A stretch of DNA of 64,000 nt, from assembly GCA_038093515.1 (NCBI GenBank), contig JBBPSI010000038.1:101493-165492 (forward strand), in the 5' to 3' direction. The stretch comes from Butyriboletus loyo (Eukaryota > Basidiomycota > Agaricomycetes > Boletales > Boletaceae). The translations under genes and the position numbers were made by a program. The first letter of the stretch is position 1. Each line of letters begins with the position of its first letter. Below are positions 25,586 through 39,100 of this stretch, in pieces. The notes below the pieces were generated by a model. The model made no database searches. It was given only the letters and a program-made list of their open reading frames with translations, and was not told the DNA's origin.

Positions 25586-27890
25586 ATGACCAAGAACCGC
25601 ACCGTCCAGTCGTCTGCCTCGCGCAGATCTCACCCCCTCCCAGAGGGCTACGTCGAAGACCCCTCCGCGGGCCCCACGCTCCGCTTCCAAGCCTCGCTCC
25701 CCCACCTCCCCGTACCCCCACTCGCCTCAACCGTCTCTAAATACCTCGAATCCGTCAAACCCCACCTTTCCGACGCCGAATATGCCACCACCGCCGCGCG
25801 CGCACAATCCTTTCTCACCTCCCCACTCGCCTCGGACCTCCAACGCCGTCTCGAGTCCCGCGCTTCCGAACCCGGGATGGCGAACTGGCTCGCGGATTGG
25901 TGGAACGAGGTGGCGTACATGGGGTATCGCGATCCTGTGGTCGTGTTCGTGAGCTACTTTTATGTCCATGTGGACGATGTGCGGAGGCGGGATCCGGCGA
26001 GCAGGGCGGCCAGTTTGGTCAAGGCGATGATGGCGTTCAGGACGTTGACGGAGTCGTACGTTTCCTTTCTTTTCTTTGCGCGACCGAGTTTCTCTGGACG
26101 TTGACGTAGAATGTGCACAGAGGACAGCTCGAGCCGGAAAAGATCCGCGGGATACCGTTGTGCATGGATTCGTACAAGTGGCTGTCAGTGGGGGCATCAT
26201 CACATTCCCATGCATGTTCTGGATCGTTGACGGGCTTTTTCCCCCCGTTAGCTTCCACGCGTGTCGGTATCCTGTCAAGCCTTGTGACACCGCGACCAAG
26301 TTTGATCCGCGGACGCACGATCACGTCGTGTTTATACGCAAGAACAGGTTTTTCGAGGTACCGCTCGCATCACCGGACGGCGTGGCGCTGAGTGCTGGTG
26401 AACTTGAAGCGTACGTCCTCTTCCGTGGCTCTTTGTTGCTGGAATGTTGACTTTTTGGGATTAGTCAGATTGAACGCGTGATTGCGCTGGCTGGAAAGGA
26501 CAAGGGGGTCCCTGTCGGTGCCCTGACGAGTGAAAATCGCGACGTTTGGACCGACGTGGGTCATCCAAGGTTGCTTTGATCCACGCCACACTCAATTTCT
26601 GTCTTGAAATTCAGGCACGGGCGGCGCTGTTGGCAGCCTCGCCAATGAACGCCAAGTCGTTGGAGCGGATCGAGTCCGCTGCAATCATCGTCTGCCTGGA
26701 TGATACCAAGCCCGTCACCCGCGAGGACATTTCGTGGGCGTGCTGGGTTGGAGATGGACGAAACCGATTTTACGACAAGCATCAATGTATGATTCTATTT
26801 CGGTGCACATGACTGTCTAGCTAATTCTCGGCCGTAGTGCTCGTGTTCGACAATGGACGCTCTGGGTTCCTTGGCGAACACTCGTGTATGGACGGGACGC
26901 CCACGTTGCGTATGACCGAGTTTATGCTGGCGTCGCTTGCGGCGAACAAGGTTGATCTCGGATCGGCCCGAACGGAATCTACTGGGGGGAACCTTGCGGC
27001 GCCGACTGAGCTCAGATTTGAGCTGGACGCGCGATGCCGAGAGTATATCGACGCAGCGTGCGAGCACTTTGACGCGTTGGTGGGACAGCACGACATGCAA
27101 GTGGGTTCATGGATTTGGTCTTGTGTGTGCGTGCAGGGTTGACGTATGCTAGGTTCTGCACTATGAAGGGTACGGGAAGGACCTGATGAAGAGGTTCAGG
27201 GTGTCGCCGGATGCGTGGGCGCAGCTCGTGAAGCAGCTGGCGTTCTACAAGATGTTCAACCGGCCTGGGGTGACGTACGAGAGCTGCCAGACGCGGAAAT
27301 ACCAGCGCGGACGGACGGAGGTGATCCGGAGTGCGAGCAACGAGAGCAAGGCGTGGGTGGAGGCGATGCTGGACCCGGACGTGACGGTGAGTGTGCACGC
27401 AGGATTAGGGGATGGTGCTGACTGGATGGGCAGGACGGGGAGCGTGCGAATCTGTTCCGACGCGCGGTTGCGCGACACCTGCAGTATGCGACGTGGGCGA
27501 GCGAGGGGCAGGGAGTCGATCGGCACCTGTTTGGGCTGAAGCGGATGTTGCGGGAGGGGGAAGAGACGCCAGAGATATACAACGACGTGACGTATTCGAG
27601 GAGCAGCCACTGGGAACTGTCGACGTCGCAGCTGTCGTCGAGGTACATTGACGGGTGGGGATATGGAGAAGGTGAGCGCGTGCGATGTGTGCGATAGTGC
27701 AAGGCTGACTCCGATGCGGGTAGTTGTGCCAGACGGGTATGGGTTGTCGTACTCGATTGACGAGCACTATGTGCGGTGGACGATCACGTCGTTGAAGCGG
27801 GACAGTGCGACGCTGAAACACTATCTGGCGGAGGCGGCGACGGAGACACGGTTCGTGTTGGAGCGGGCGGAGAGGGAGGGGAGATTGTAG
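25586..27890 (+). CDS. CAT2: Carnitine O-acetyltransferase
   Basis: This enzyme moves acetyl groups between CoA and carnitine, supporting acetyl transport between peroxisome, cytosol and mitochondrion. The start is MTKNRTVQSSASRRSHPLPEGYVEDP at 25586, shown here only as the basic, Ser-rich beginning that could serve as a weak targeting sequence. Family landmarks in order are PGMANWLADWWNEVAYMGYR, MDSYKWLFHACRYP across the intron 26184-26251, FDNGRSGFLGEHSCMDGTPT with the catalytic His, VLHYEGYGKDLMKRF, YESCQTRKY, and VVPDGYGLSYSIDEHYVRW. The stop is 27888-27890. Around eight introns are needed, the first at 26056-26120. The C-terminus GRL is at best a poor peroxisomal signal. The length, about 620 residues, is normal. 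Confidence 0.92.
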
Positions 27891-27959
27891 GGAGAGATTA
27901 CGTAATTGATAGTGGTGGAGGGCTATGTCCGTTCTGGTCGGAGTTGTTTCTTATTAACG

Positions 27960-30912
27960 ATGCTCGCCAACAAACGACCGAGACAAGACGAGAGAAAGAC
28001 AAAGAAACAGCCCCTCTCATGTGCAGAGTGTCGCAGGCAAGTCCGTCCATCTCCCCTCTTCCCGTCCTCCTCACCCTCCACAGGCTCAAGCTCAAGGTCC
28101 TCCTCCACCCTCCCCATCTCTGTCCTCGTGCTCACTCTTCCTAGTGCGACCGTATCTTTCCCTGCCAGTCCTGCTCAAAGCGCGGCTGCGCGGAAATATG
28201 TCCAGACGGTCGGTCCTCCCTTGACCCCCCCCCCTGCATGCTCACCCTCTGCACAGGCGCACTCACCTCGGGAAAAGGCAGCAGGTCAGTCCGTCCCCCC
28301 GCCTCCCCTCCCCCTGCTCACCCCCCGCCAGGTTCATCCTTGCAAACACCGAGCAGCTCCATGCAAAGATAATCCAGATGAGCGATCGCATACGCCAGCT
28401 CGAGGAGGCCCTTGGCTCCCTCCAGGCTAAATGCACCACTGATCAACACCCCCTCCTCAGCCAGGACTTTCTCCGCATCAAAAACTCGCTCGAGCTTTAC
28501 AGTCCCCAAACAGGCGCTCCGACACGGTCCTGCCTCCGTGAAGAGCAAGCGCCGTCCACTTCACACCTCCCACCACTTGACAACGACCGTCATTCATCCC
28601 GTCCCTCAGAGGTATATTTCTCCCTCGTATCTCGTCCCCCCGCCTCACATGCTCTTCCCCCAGGACAGGAGCTCGTCCGCCGAGATCGCACCCACAGACA
28701 TACCGAGACTCTCCCCCGAGATCGACAAACTCAGCCAGACCTTCCCCTATCCCTGGCTCCCCAACAATCCCATGCGCTCGCGCATATACAGCATACTCCC
28801 CTCGCGCGAAGAGGCCGAATACCTCTGCACCCAAGCCCGTCTCAACGCCCTCTGGCAGTAAGCCGCTCATCCCCCCCCCCCTTCCCATTCGCTCACCGCT
28901 CCCACCAGGTACAACCTCGACCCAAGCGAGACCTGGCTCCCAAATTTGGTTCACCACGTTTACACAACTCCCGTACAAGACCTCTGTTTCAGACGATTAT
29001 CCCTCCTTTTCATCATGATGTCCATAGGTCTTCTTGTCGATTTAAATCAGCGGCACGAATCCCCCCGTGCAGACCTTTACCACCGTCTCGCCAGGGCGTC
29101 CCTCTGCGAGATGAACCTCATGGACGAGCCCAACTTGGATCTCATCCAGACCCTCGTACGTCATCCGTTGCCCGCTTCTTATCACCGTCTTCACAGGCCA
29201 TCAGTTTTACATGATTTGGTACTTCCTCATTTTCTCAGACAAGAGTCAGGCTGTCGCCTATGCCTGGAGTATCATGGGGCTTGCTGTAAAATTAGCGCAA
29301 AGCGTAAGCTCTTATCTCCTTGTCCTCGATCCTGCTAACCCCTTTCGCCCTAGTTGGGTCTTCGTGCGTACCCTGCAATTGCGACGACGCACTCCGCTTA
29401 CCGCCGTTTTCTCTAGATCGTGATGGAAACCGATGGAAGGTCATACCCGAAGAATCGCAGCGCCGCAGGATGCTCTTTTGGGAGCTCCTCAATCTGGATG
29501 CCCGTCTAGTATGTACTACATCCATTTTTGTTCTTCCTCTTGACCTTGTGTCCAAGGCACTGTCCCTCGGACGTCCTCCCTCGATATGCCTCGATCATGT
29601 CGATTGTCGCCGTCCATCGTACGCAGCCTCCGAGATGTACATCGTCCCAGGTGCTCAGTCATGTGAGCATCCCCTCGTAAGACCGTGCAACCTACTCACG
29701 CAATGGACAGACCATGAATGGAAACATGGATTCTTCCTAAACTGTTTGACCCCAGTATTGACCACGGCGATATCAGCCCAACCACAGCCCTACCAGAGGA
29801 TTTTGGACGTGGACAAGATCATTCGCAACTTTACCATTCCACCTACCCTCGACATCTTCAACCTCGATGGCATCCGTGACAATCGGCAGCTCACCATGCA
29901 GCAAGTATTGGTGTCCAGCGGCCGCGAAATAGGTGTGTTTACATCGTCGCATGTTGCGCGTAGGGGCTGCGGACGTGACCATCGCCAGTTCTTCTCCAGT
30001 TGCACAGAAACTTCTTTACCGAGGCCGTGAGCGACTACGACGCATTCTCTTATCAACACAAGTTCGCACCGTCCGCTGTGGCGACATATCTTGGCGCTAC
30101 CCACCTTATCGCCACCCTAAAAACGCTTGAAGAGCGGGAACCACAATTAAGCAAGCGATTCATGTGTTTCTGGTTCAATGCATTTTCAGGCGCAGTACGT
30201 TATGTGTTACTGCTTGCCGGCCATGCTTAGTCACCACGCTATGATAGGTTGCCCTATCCTTGATTGTATCCAGGACCCCGTTTCTCAGCCTCGCGCCGTT
30301 TGCGCTTCAAGAACTTGACACCGTGCACCGGTTGTTTGCCAAGGTCGCCGAGGAATGCCCCAAGGTGGCTCAGGCACTGGTGAGTCTCTTGTAACTCGCC
30401 CCCCGCCTCGTGCTCATCGACTCGGCCAGCCCCTGCTGACGAAGATTGTGGAACGATCCCGCAAGTTATACGTACAGTGGAGAAAATCCGTCGACGATGC
30501 TGCCGCGATGGACATCGATCAACGGGATATGCCAAATGTTGTTTCCTTTGGAGTGATCGACGGAAACAGTCCGTTTGCCACCGTGCATCCTGACCTCACA
30601 CGGTGCCTTCAAGACTTTGATAACCACCCTCTTCCCCCCCTCCACACCTTGTCAACATTCGTGCCACAGAGCAGACCAGTGCCTTTTGAACCGGAAACTC
30701 GCTCTGACCCTGTCAGTGCTCATGATCTGTCGTCAGACATGTTGGCCCTGGCACTCGGACGGGAAGGAGATTTGATCTCCGTGAGGCACGCTGCCTCGGA
30801 CTCGGCCACCTCTGGACCCCAACGAGTGGGAAACCATACGTTCAATTTTGACTTTGGTGCGCTGGCGTCGAACGTGGAGAACCAAAGTAATACGTACATG
30901 TCGTGGTTTTAG
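27960..30912 (+). CDS. Zn2Cys6 fungal-specific transcription factor
   Basis: After splicing, the N-terminus carries a complete Gal4-type binuclear cluster, SCAECRRLKLKCDRIFPCQ followed by SCSKRGCAEIC. It is assembled over an intron at 28037-28083 (GC-AG, gcaagt donor) and one at 28097-28144. A helix with RIRQLEEALGSLQ follows (dimerisation coiled coil). The fungal-specific transcription-factor domain follows, seen in YNLDPSETWLPNLVHHVY, IGLLVDLNQRHESPRADLYH, DRDGNRWKVIPEESQRRRM and the typical LFWELLNLDAR / ALSLGRPPS pair. The tail ends NTYMSWF before the stop 30910-30912. At least ten introns are needed. It is probably a nuclear DNA-binding regulator; targets cannot be inferred. It starts 70 bp after the carnitine acetyltransferase stop, on the same strand. 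Confidence 0.88.
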
Positions 30913-31155
30913 CCCCGCTATGACATGGGATCTTGTATTTTTTTTTTCCTTCTTGATAGGGCACATTATTCTTGATATACCCGCGTCATTACGAGTAGTG
31001 TTGTGTTGTGTAATTAGAGGCGCTTACATAAGACAAGCAGCTTTTGTGGCTCGATGGGTTTGGGTGGCGGGTACTGGTACAACCCTGAACAGTGACCACG
31101 ACGACCTCGACGGCCAGCGCAAGTATCACGGTTGAACGCCTGTCGAGAAGCTATC

Positions 31156-32595
31156 ATGTCTCGAATACGGGAAGTATGGGCTCCGAACCTCGAAGCCGAG
31201 ATGGAAAACATTCGTGAAATGATTGACCAATATCCATATGTCGCGATGGTATGTGTCATATCTCCCTCCACACACCACAGCACATCTAGGGACTCGTAAC
31301 GACAGGACACCGAATTCCCTGGTGTCGTGGCCAGACCTATTGGTACCTTCAAAACGTCGTCAGACTATCACTACCAAACCATGCGTTGCAACGTCGATCT
31401 CCTCAAGCTCATCCAAATCGGCATCACGCTCGCAGACGAGGAAGGTAATTTCCCTCAAGACGTCACGACGTGGCAGTTCAATTTCAACTTTAGCATCGGG
31501 TACGTACGACGCTGTTTCGTTGTGCATGTTCAGCTTATGAGACGTCGTCTCCCCTCTTTTTTTTTTTTTTTTGCTTTTCTTTTTCTAGCGAGGACATGTA
31601 CGCGCCAGAGTCGATCGAGCTGTTGCAGAAATCGGGAATCGATTTTCAGAGACACGAAGAGATGGGTATCTTGCCCAACGATTTTGCAGAGCTCCTCATC
31701 ACCTCGGGTCTCGTCCTCGTTCCGGAAGCCAAGTGGATATCGTTTCACAGGTGAGTGGGATCCTACGTCACCCGTCTATTCTTTTTCGCAATCCCGGCGC
31801 GATTGCACTATCGCACTTTTTTATTACCGCCTTGTTGTCGTTCTCGAGCCAGTCGCTCATCATCGTTTTTGTTTACCCTTTTTTTTTTCGTTCTGACAGT
31901 GGCTATGATTTTGGTTACCTTGTCAAACTACTGACCGCCATGACGTTGCCAACATCGGAAGACATCTTTTTCGAGAGTCTTCGGACGTGGTTTCCGCACT
32001 GCTACGACATCAAGTTCATGATGCGCGCTTGTAAGTCGCTCAAGGGAGGATTGCAAGACGTTGCAGATGACCTTGGTGTACGTCCCTTTTATTTTCTTTC
32101 GCACCCAATCCCTCGTAACTCTCAATGAAATCCCTGATGACGCGTCAAAAGGTCATGCGGATAGGCACGTCCCATCAAGCGGGCTCGGATTCGCTCCTCA
32201 CTGCCTCGACGTTCTTCAAGATGCGGGAGCTCTACTTTGGTGACGAAGTCGATGATGAGGAGTATAATGGGAAGTTGTACGGGCTCGGGCAGACGTTTTC
32301 GGTCTCGAACGGGTTCACGGACAGCGTGCGTGGGGGGGCGACGATCGCGGAGCGGGATGATAGGAGTGCTGTCGCGCTCACGCTCGCGAGGGATGTACGA
32401 GATGGGACGGCGACGCCTGGGATACCTGGTACGAGTAATGGGGGGCAGAGTCAGAGCGGCGGCGTGATGGGGATGGGTATGCCAGTTCCGACGTCATCGT
32501 CGTTGGGAGGTGTGTTGTCTTCGGGGACGACGTATGGGCCTATGGGTGGGAGTAATCCGTACATGCGCACGGCGATTGGTGTAGGTGGACGATGA
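31156..32595 (+). CDS. POP2: CAF1/POP2 (CNOT7/8) deadenylase
   Basis: This is the catalytic 3'-5' poly(A) ribonuclease subunit of the CCR4-NOT complex, in cytoplasm and P-bodies. Exons are 31156-31248, 31306-31499, 31589-31751, 31900-32077 and 32152-32595. The DEDD nuclease residues are visible: VAMDTEFPG across the first junction, the Asp in [10 protein letters not shown], and the Asp in [11 protein letters not shown]. The core matches the usual family length of about 270 residues, from [16 protein letters not shown] through [20 protein letters not shown]. After it comes a Gly/Ser/Thr/Met-rich low-complexity tail of about 100 residues ending GVGGR, common in fungal orthologs. The second intron contains a run of about 14 T. 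Confidence 0.96.
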
Positions 32596-35500
32596 AGTCG
32601 ATGAGTCGATGGAGGTCTGGGGGGGGCATTTTAATTATCTGGTGGGGTGTTGATTCGATGGACTGTGTTCTTTTATGTAATTATTTCAGCTGTACTCGAG
32701 CCAAAAAAAACTCTCTTCTTGTCGGTGGGGTGTTTCAGAGTGCATCGAGAAAGTCGGACACGACGAAACTCGTGCGTGAGGCTATCGAGGACTGTCTCGA
32801 AACTCGCCTACATGTTCACAAAGCAGAACGAGCCCTTAGTTATGTCTTTTCGGGCAAAGGTGACTTTAATGAATTGACCCTACGACGTTACGAACCCCTT
32901 CCCCCTTACAGTGTCAACGTCATTCACCCTGCAACTTGGGGTGCAGCACAGTTACTCGTGCTGGCACACGTTCGTCGATCAGGGATGTTAGTCAGAGACA
33001 GACGGACGGATGCGCCGAGCCGTTGACTCAGGTCTGGGACCATGATTGCATATGCATGAAAGGAGAGCCGACCAAAAGAATGGAAAAATAAATAAATGAT
33101 GAACGATAACTTGGCCTGGGGCTGTATGTGACGGTTCCAGATCCTATGATGGATGGATGGATGGATGGACTCTCTCCTGAATCAGCGGGAATGTATAACG
33201 TCGTTCATTGGCATGCAGGTGGGTGCCAGTGGATAGTGTTGGTGGTAGTAGGATCGATGCAGTCCCGGCTCGTGGAGACAAGGACGCCCGGACAAGTGGT
33301 GGCCCTCGCCCCAAACGACGCGACTGTCGCCCAGAGAGGAGACTATGCGCGCGAGCGATGTTCTGTGGGAAATGGGAGATAAATTCCGACGACGGGCGAG
33401 CGATGTCACCTTTACTAGCAGGCAAAGGCATGCGGAGACGGCATGCGATCCGTCTAAGAACGACGTTGGGCAGCCCTTTGTTCGTGGTATTCAAAACCAC
33501 ATCCAAGAGTCGAATGACAGCTGCGAGGGAGGCCCCAATGCTACCGACGGCACTGCAGATTATGAAGCGCGTCCACCAAACGACGAAGGCAATGATTCGG
33601 TCCCCTTGAACGCTTTTTCCGTACCACGCCCCAGACTCATCGCGGCTCATGCAAACGCTCTGGTTTGGGCCGTATACGTGGTACGTCAAAGATCGCCCCG
33701 CAAATACCGTCCCTGAGACCCCCTCGACCGAGAACCATCATAGTACGCCGTGGTCGGCTATACGCTCGTCTTTCGGCTCTGGCGAGCGTCCCGGTGACGT
33801 GATGCGGCGCACTGGGACCGTAGCGAGGCAAATGGTGTCGTACATCAACTCAATTGACTGTGCTCCCCCGCGGGCAGACGACGACAGTCACCAAGAAACG
33901 ACGGCCACGGTAGGAGGGTGGTGTGTGCGTGTATGCGTGTATGCGTGAGCGGAGCAGCCGACATGTCTGCTCAGCGAGAGACGTCATCACCACGGTACGG
34001 GCGTCCGGGTCGGGGGGAAGGAGAATCCCGTATTCATTCATTCACTTGCCGAGACACCAGGGAGCGTTACGTGCGAGCGTCCTTTCCAAGAATCAATGTC
34101 GCAGTCATCCATCGCAAGAACACCGACGCGGGGCTCGCTCAATTGAGCAGAACGACATCGACAGTGTTCAGTTGCGCGGAGCCGCGACGATGATGCAGGG
34201 AACGAGCTCAGATGTAAATGCACCTGTGTAGTCCACACACAAGGAGGCAACGAATGAGCGAAACAACAAAAGAGGTGGGTCGTTTGGAACACATCGCTCA
34301 CCGTTTCATGCACGCTTTCTTTTATAGCTTTGGAACGGGATGGGTTCACAGTGCCAGTCGACATGCCCCTCTTCTCATATCCGCGCGGTCCGAGTTTGGC
34401 TCTCTGGTCTAGAACAGACTGCGATGAGAGATCTGATAAAAACACGACAACCTTCTCGCCAGTTCTGGCCGACATACAGATTGATGTAAAACGGTGATCC
34501 ATGCTTGATTCGTATGGCTCTCCGGCCCTGTCTTCGAAGCACCATTTGATCAATTAATAGGTCAACGCCGAATACACCGAACGGCGAACTCGAAAATATG
34601 TCGGACACACGCAAACACGGTCGTGGAGCCATAGACCCGAGGTGGGGGGACGAAAAAAAAACTCCGGAGTTCCGCCACCAGATAGGTCGTTGGTGAAAAG
34701 CAGTCGCTCGGGAAAAGGCCACTGTCCTTGCTCCCCAGCTTGGACAGCCTTCTGTCGACAAGTTCGGGCTGTGAAATTATTTTGAGTGTTACCCCCCGCC
34801 TATTGGTGAGAGGGAGATGAGATTTGACGTTATCAACAATGCGATCGTTCAAAAGTGGAACCGCATTGCTATGAAGCGGTGGATGATCTGTGAAATGGGG
34901 TGGCCGCGTCCGCAGCTTGCAGCCGCTGATATGTTGGGCATGACGTGACGAGGTGACATTGACATATTTCCCCCAGACAGTCGGACGGAGGCGTCGAAAG
35001 GCAGGTTTGTCCCCATCTGGGGTCAAGGAAAATACGATGGGCATCAGGGCGACAAAAAATCCGCATCGAGAAACGCCGCCCACTCTTTGGAGTCTGGACA
35101 TCCTGGAGCCGAGGCGACATATTTCGGTGAGCGAACTTATCGATCAATACATATTTATCAGCTGGTCAACAGCGGTCAACAGAAGGCCATTTTTACACGC
35201 CGTCGAGGAACAGAACGGTACGCACGCCCGGGATTTAACTATTGAGGGGTAAATTAATTCAATTGTCAGACAGCGGCTAAGATGATGGGTAACCCTTCAG
35301 ACCCTACCCAACGGTAACTACAACATCTCGGGGGGGATGCATGGTTCGTAGCGAGTGAACAGGCTGTGCGAACCTCCCTTGTGTTTTGCACTGGCGTTGG
35401 CCTGGACCCTATCCTGCGATCGAATGTTACAAATCCATTGCTGTCATGAGAGCGGAAGAAAAAAAGAGCTTCTGGGTGGAAACTCACCCAAGTCAGATAC

Positions 35501-36102
35501 ACATATCCTTTCTCGTTGTTAATTGTGATGGAGCACCATATTTGTCTCGCTGGCTCTCATCACAGCTACCACTAACAGGTCGCATGGCGTCGTAATTGTA
35601 CGACATCATTCCTTTGGATTGTTCCTGGCGCCCTCGCCGGTTCACCTACCGATAAAACCGGTTTAGTCTGATACATAATAGTACTGAAAAAAAGTCAGTC
35701 CCTCAAATTTGCAAAGATGGGCTCGTGATCATTGTGACTGTTTGGTCGACCCAAGGTGTGACCGTTGACCAGACCGCATGTTCCATGTTCCCCCAGACAG
35801 CCGATACAGCCAAGTTTTCGGCTAAGCCGAGCTTGTAACCCAATATATTTCACGGCGATACTTAATGCCCTTCTCTCCCAGGTGAGAGTTCTATCATTGA
35901 ACCAAAGAGTCGGTACAGTCGTTCACTTCCGCGCCACTTACGAGAAGAAACCTGCAGCATGTTTGCCTAAAACCATGGGTTCACGCGGCTTCACGGTGAA
36001 GGTGTGGAAGGTGCCTTACATACGCGACAAACGTTTGATGTACAAACTTGAAACCACATCTTGACCGATGGAAGCGTGTGCTCGCAAAACAATCAGGCTA
36101 AT
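32596..36102. other. Gene-poor interval, overlapping unsupported frames
   Basis: About 3.5 kb between convergent CAF1 (+) and the Bzz1-like gene (-). Long open frames exist on both strands, for example minus 33144-33689 and 34562-35101, and plus 33345-33716, but they overlap each other, show no recognisable domain and have no supporting splice chain. I therefore do not call them genes. It includes a GATG microsatellite at 33149-33169. Confidence 0.5.
33149..33169. repeat. (GATG)n microsatellite
   Basis: About five perfect tandem copies of the tetranucleotide GATG lie in non-coding DNA. Confidence 0.9.
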
Positions 36103-39100
36103 TCAACCTGCCGCGCCCATACTCAATAACCTTGATGCTTTTTTTCGCGAGAAGGGACGTACATAATTGCTAGGGAATATTCCTTTCATTCCGGCATTTG
36201 AATACCCTGACGATGTAATCCGTCAATCATTTAAATTAAATGAATGGTAACGGTTTTCTCACCTTCCCACCACCCATCCGCGCGATTTTGACCACCATAT
36301 GGTCCAGAAGAAAGCTCAAGTACTTCTCCTTCTTTGATGCTAAGTTCGTCAGGGCCTTGGGCTTCATAATCATACATTACCCGCACTGTCACGCATTCTC
36401 ACTCGTCATTCAATCGGCCGACAGCGGAGCGATACCTACCGAATTGCCCAGAGGCCCGCGGTTCCTCAGAGCTCTCAGAAGGCTCAGCTGATTTTAGGTC
36501 GGCGGTCTCAATATAGGAGGCTGGAACGAGCCCTTTCCCGCCGTGATTGTCAGTCACTTTAACCCAACCTGAACCATCGTCTTTCTCTACCACATGGACG
36601 GTCGCTCCTTCTATGGAACGTGTCGAGAATCGTATATTCATAAGATGACACATGTTCATGGGAAGGATCCACTTGCCAGAAACACTCAGCTCGAAGGGCG
36701 AGGATGCTGAGAAATCAAATGCAACACGGGCTGGTGGATAACCATGCGGTGCGTCGGCTTGCGCGGACGGGGACGGTGTTGGAGTCTCTCCGACGTCATC
36801 AGCTGCGGAAGAATATATAGAAGTGGGTCTCGTGGAAGGAGCCACTCGGGAGGACTCATTGCTGATCTCCTTCCGGGATACCGTCGACGAGGTCCTAGAC
36901 GGCGATTCCGCGACTTTGTAATCGCCACGAACGCCGGAACATTCCGCAGGTACCTTGCGGGTATTCACACAGAGATGCATAGCGATGCATAGCGAGGAAT
37001 GACTTCTCTTACCTTCAGTTCGCACTTTGCATGCACTGAAAATCCACACGCCTTGCACGTTTTTCCGAGTTTGCTTAGTCCCCAGATCGAGATCTGCACT
37101 TCGTAAATATCCTGGATGCCACGATCTACTGATCGGTTCACACCTTGCAGTAACCACACGTAGTGGGAAGGGAGAAAGACGAGCTTTTGAAGTCATGCGG
37201 ACTGGAACCACCTTCATCGTCTGAGGATCAATCCCCACCGTCAGACTTCAGGTTGGCCACCCAAGTATTATTTCAACTTACTACCAAGCGCCCCCCCAAT
37301 GGTGTCAATTTCTGCGCGGAGGACGACCTCCGATGTCGCGAAGAACGTCAGTTGGTGCTGGGCATCGAGATAACCCTGCAGAAATACGTTCGTTATGAAT
37401 ATGCACCACAAGCGATAGAGCTTAATACATTCACAGCATCGTCGATGTTCCCAAGCATGTTGTCTGCGGAATACGAGGCAATTAAATTGGTATACTTTTC
37501 TACCTCATTGCCTGCATAGTGTAAGTCAGCAGTCTCACATTGACAGGATGCGCCCCCTCACGTTTCGAGCTGAGGACTGATTCCAGTTCCTGCAGCTTTT
37601 TCCGCGAACGACCAAGTTTGTTCTGGAGAAACACTTTCGAGGATGATTCAAGACAGAATTCATTCTGGGAGGATGTTAAGAAGTCAATGCAGCCGACGGG
37701 ATGTAATAACTTACAGTATCATAGTGGTTTGTGCAAGGCTCAAAGTTCCAGTCACTGGGTAAACTAAATGGCCTGATATTAAGATCAACAAAAAGATTCT
37801 GGTCCTTGTGAGGTTGGATTGCATCGAGTGCAGCTGTCACGGAAGCTAGGCGATCCTTCAGTACTTCTTGATGTGATACCTGTATCGTTTGTGCTCGAAG
37901 CAGAATGTCCGTGGAATTCTCTACTAGTCGAGTCTGCAGGTCCTCTGAAATTGTTGTTCCTATTAGAGGGAGTCTCAAAGTTGAAAGGAATATCGCTCAC
38001 GGAAACTCTGGACAGTGATTGATGAGTTTTACCAACGCGAACTGATTCAAGGTAACGTCACGCACGTCCTCAAGATTAGGCAAATCCTCAGTATAAAACT
38101 TATCTTTGGCTTTGTTAGCAACTGCGATGGAAACAAGGTACACGCTGCAAATGATCAGTCGGCGATCTTGACGTATGAATGAACAATTCTACTTCTTGCT
38201 AGTAAACATATCATTTCGGTGTTGTTCATACTGCCGCGCTGCACGGTCAGCATGCCGATCCTGTTGGGCCTGCCCCTGCTTGCAGTTTTACCAAAAGTCA
38301 TAGTAGGCAGCATTGCTGAACAAAATACCTGCTTCTGGCGGTATACCCCGACCTCGGCACAGTCGTCATCGTACTGAGAGGAGGTCAATACTGTATACAG
38401 TCGAGGCTCCGCCAAGAAAGGGGATTTTCCTTTTGTTTATTCTATGCCAACAATAGATTAAATCTTTCAGGGAAGAAACCGCTGGGAATACGAACTTTCA
38501 GCCGATCCTGATAAAAGCGTTCGCGTTCTGATAGTAATTTCTGGTAAAACTGAGATTGCTGCGAGACACGTGAGCTTGGTGACATCCGACGAGCTACAGT
38601 AGGCGGCCCGAACCTTTCTCTTCAGGCCATCATTTTGGCGTTCTAATGCCTTGAGGGGTTCAGTGACTTGCGCCGTGATCGTGTCAGCGAGTTGAACGTG
38701 GTCCTGGGAGACTTTTGAGATGGATGTAATGATTTGGGCATATGCATTAATGAGTGTGCTAAATCAAAGCTAAACTCTGAGAAAGTATCACGAGATAACA
38801 GAAGATGCACTGACTTTTGTTGGATAGTGCTGTCAGAACAGGGTTTCGTGGGACTGTCCCCAGCAACAAGCGAGGTTGCAGCCTTGTTCTTCCTTTCCGT
38901 GGCCTTTTTTGTCAGAAGCTGAAGCTTTGATGCGTATTCGCGTTCTAGGGCTACTCGATCACGGTAAATGTCGTGAATCTGAACAAACGATGCGCTTAAC
39001 ATCCAACACCAGCTTTCTGCGAACGGCCTACATACATCAACGATTAGCCCAAGATGGGCGTCAAAAAGACCAGCGATACGATCCACTTGGTCCTAGTGAA

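Noticed and set aside
28378..29214. 278-codon plus-strand frame rich in Pro/Arg/His
   Set aside because: It is partly exon of the Zn2Cys6 factor and then reads through introns in the wrong frame; the fungal-specific domain lies in another frame.
31557..31573. T-run in the CAF1 second intron as a terminator
   Set aside because: It sits inside an intron whose removal restores the conserved CAF1 sequence, so it is a polypyrimidine tract.
33144..33689. 181-codon minus-strand frame
   Set aside because: It overlaps equally long plus-strand frames, has no domain, and its end is made of the GATG microsatellite, so coding is not supported.
34562..35101. 179-codon minus-strand frame
   Set aside because: No family motif, no splice partner and no start context; probably chance.
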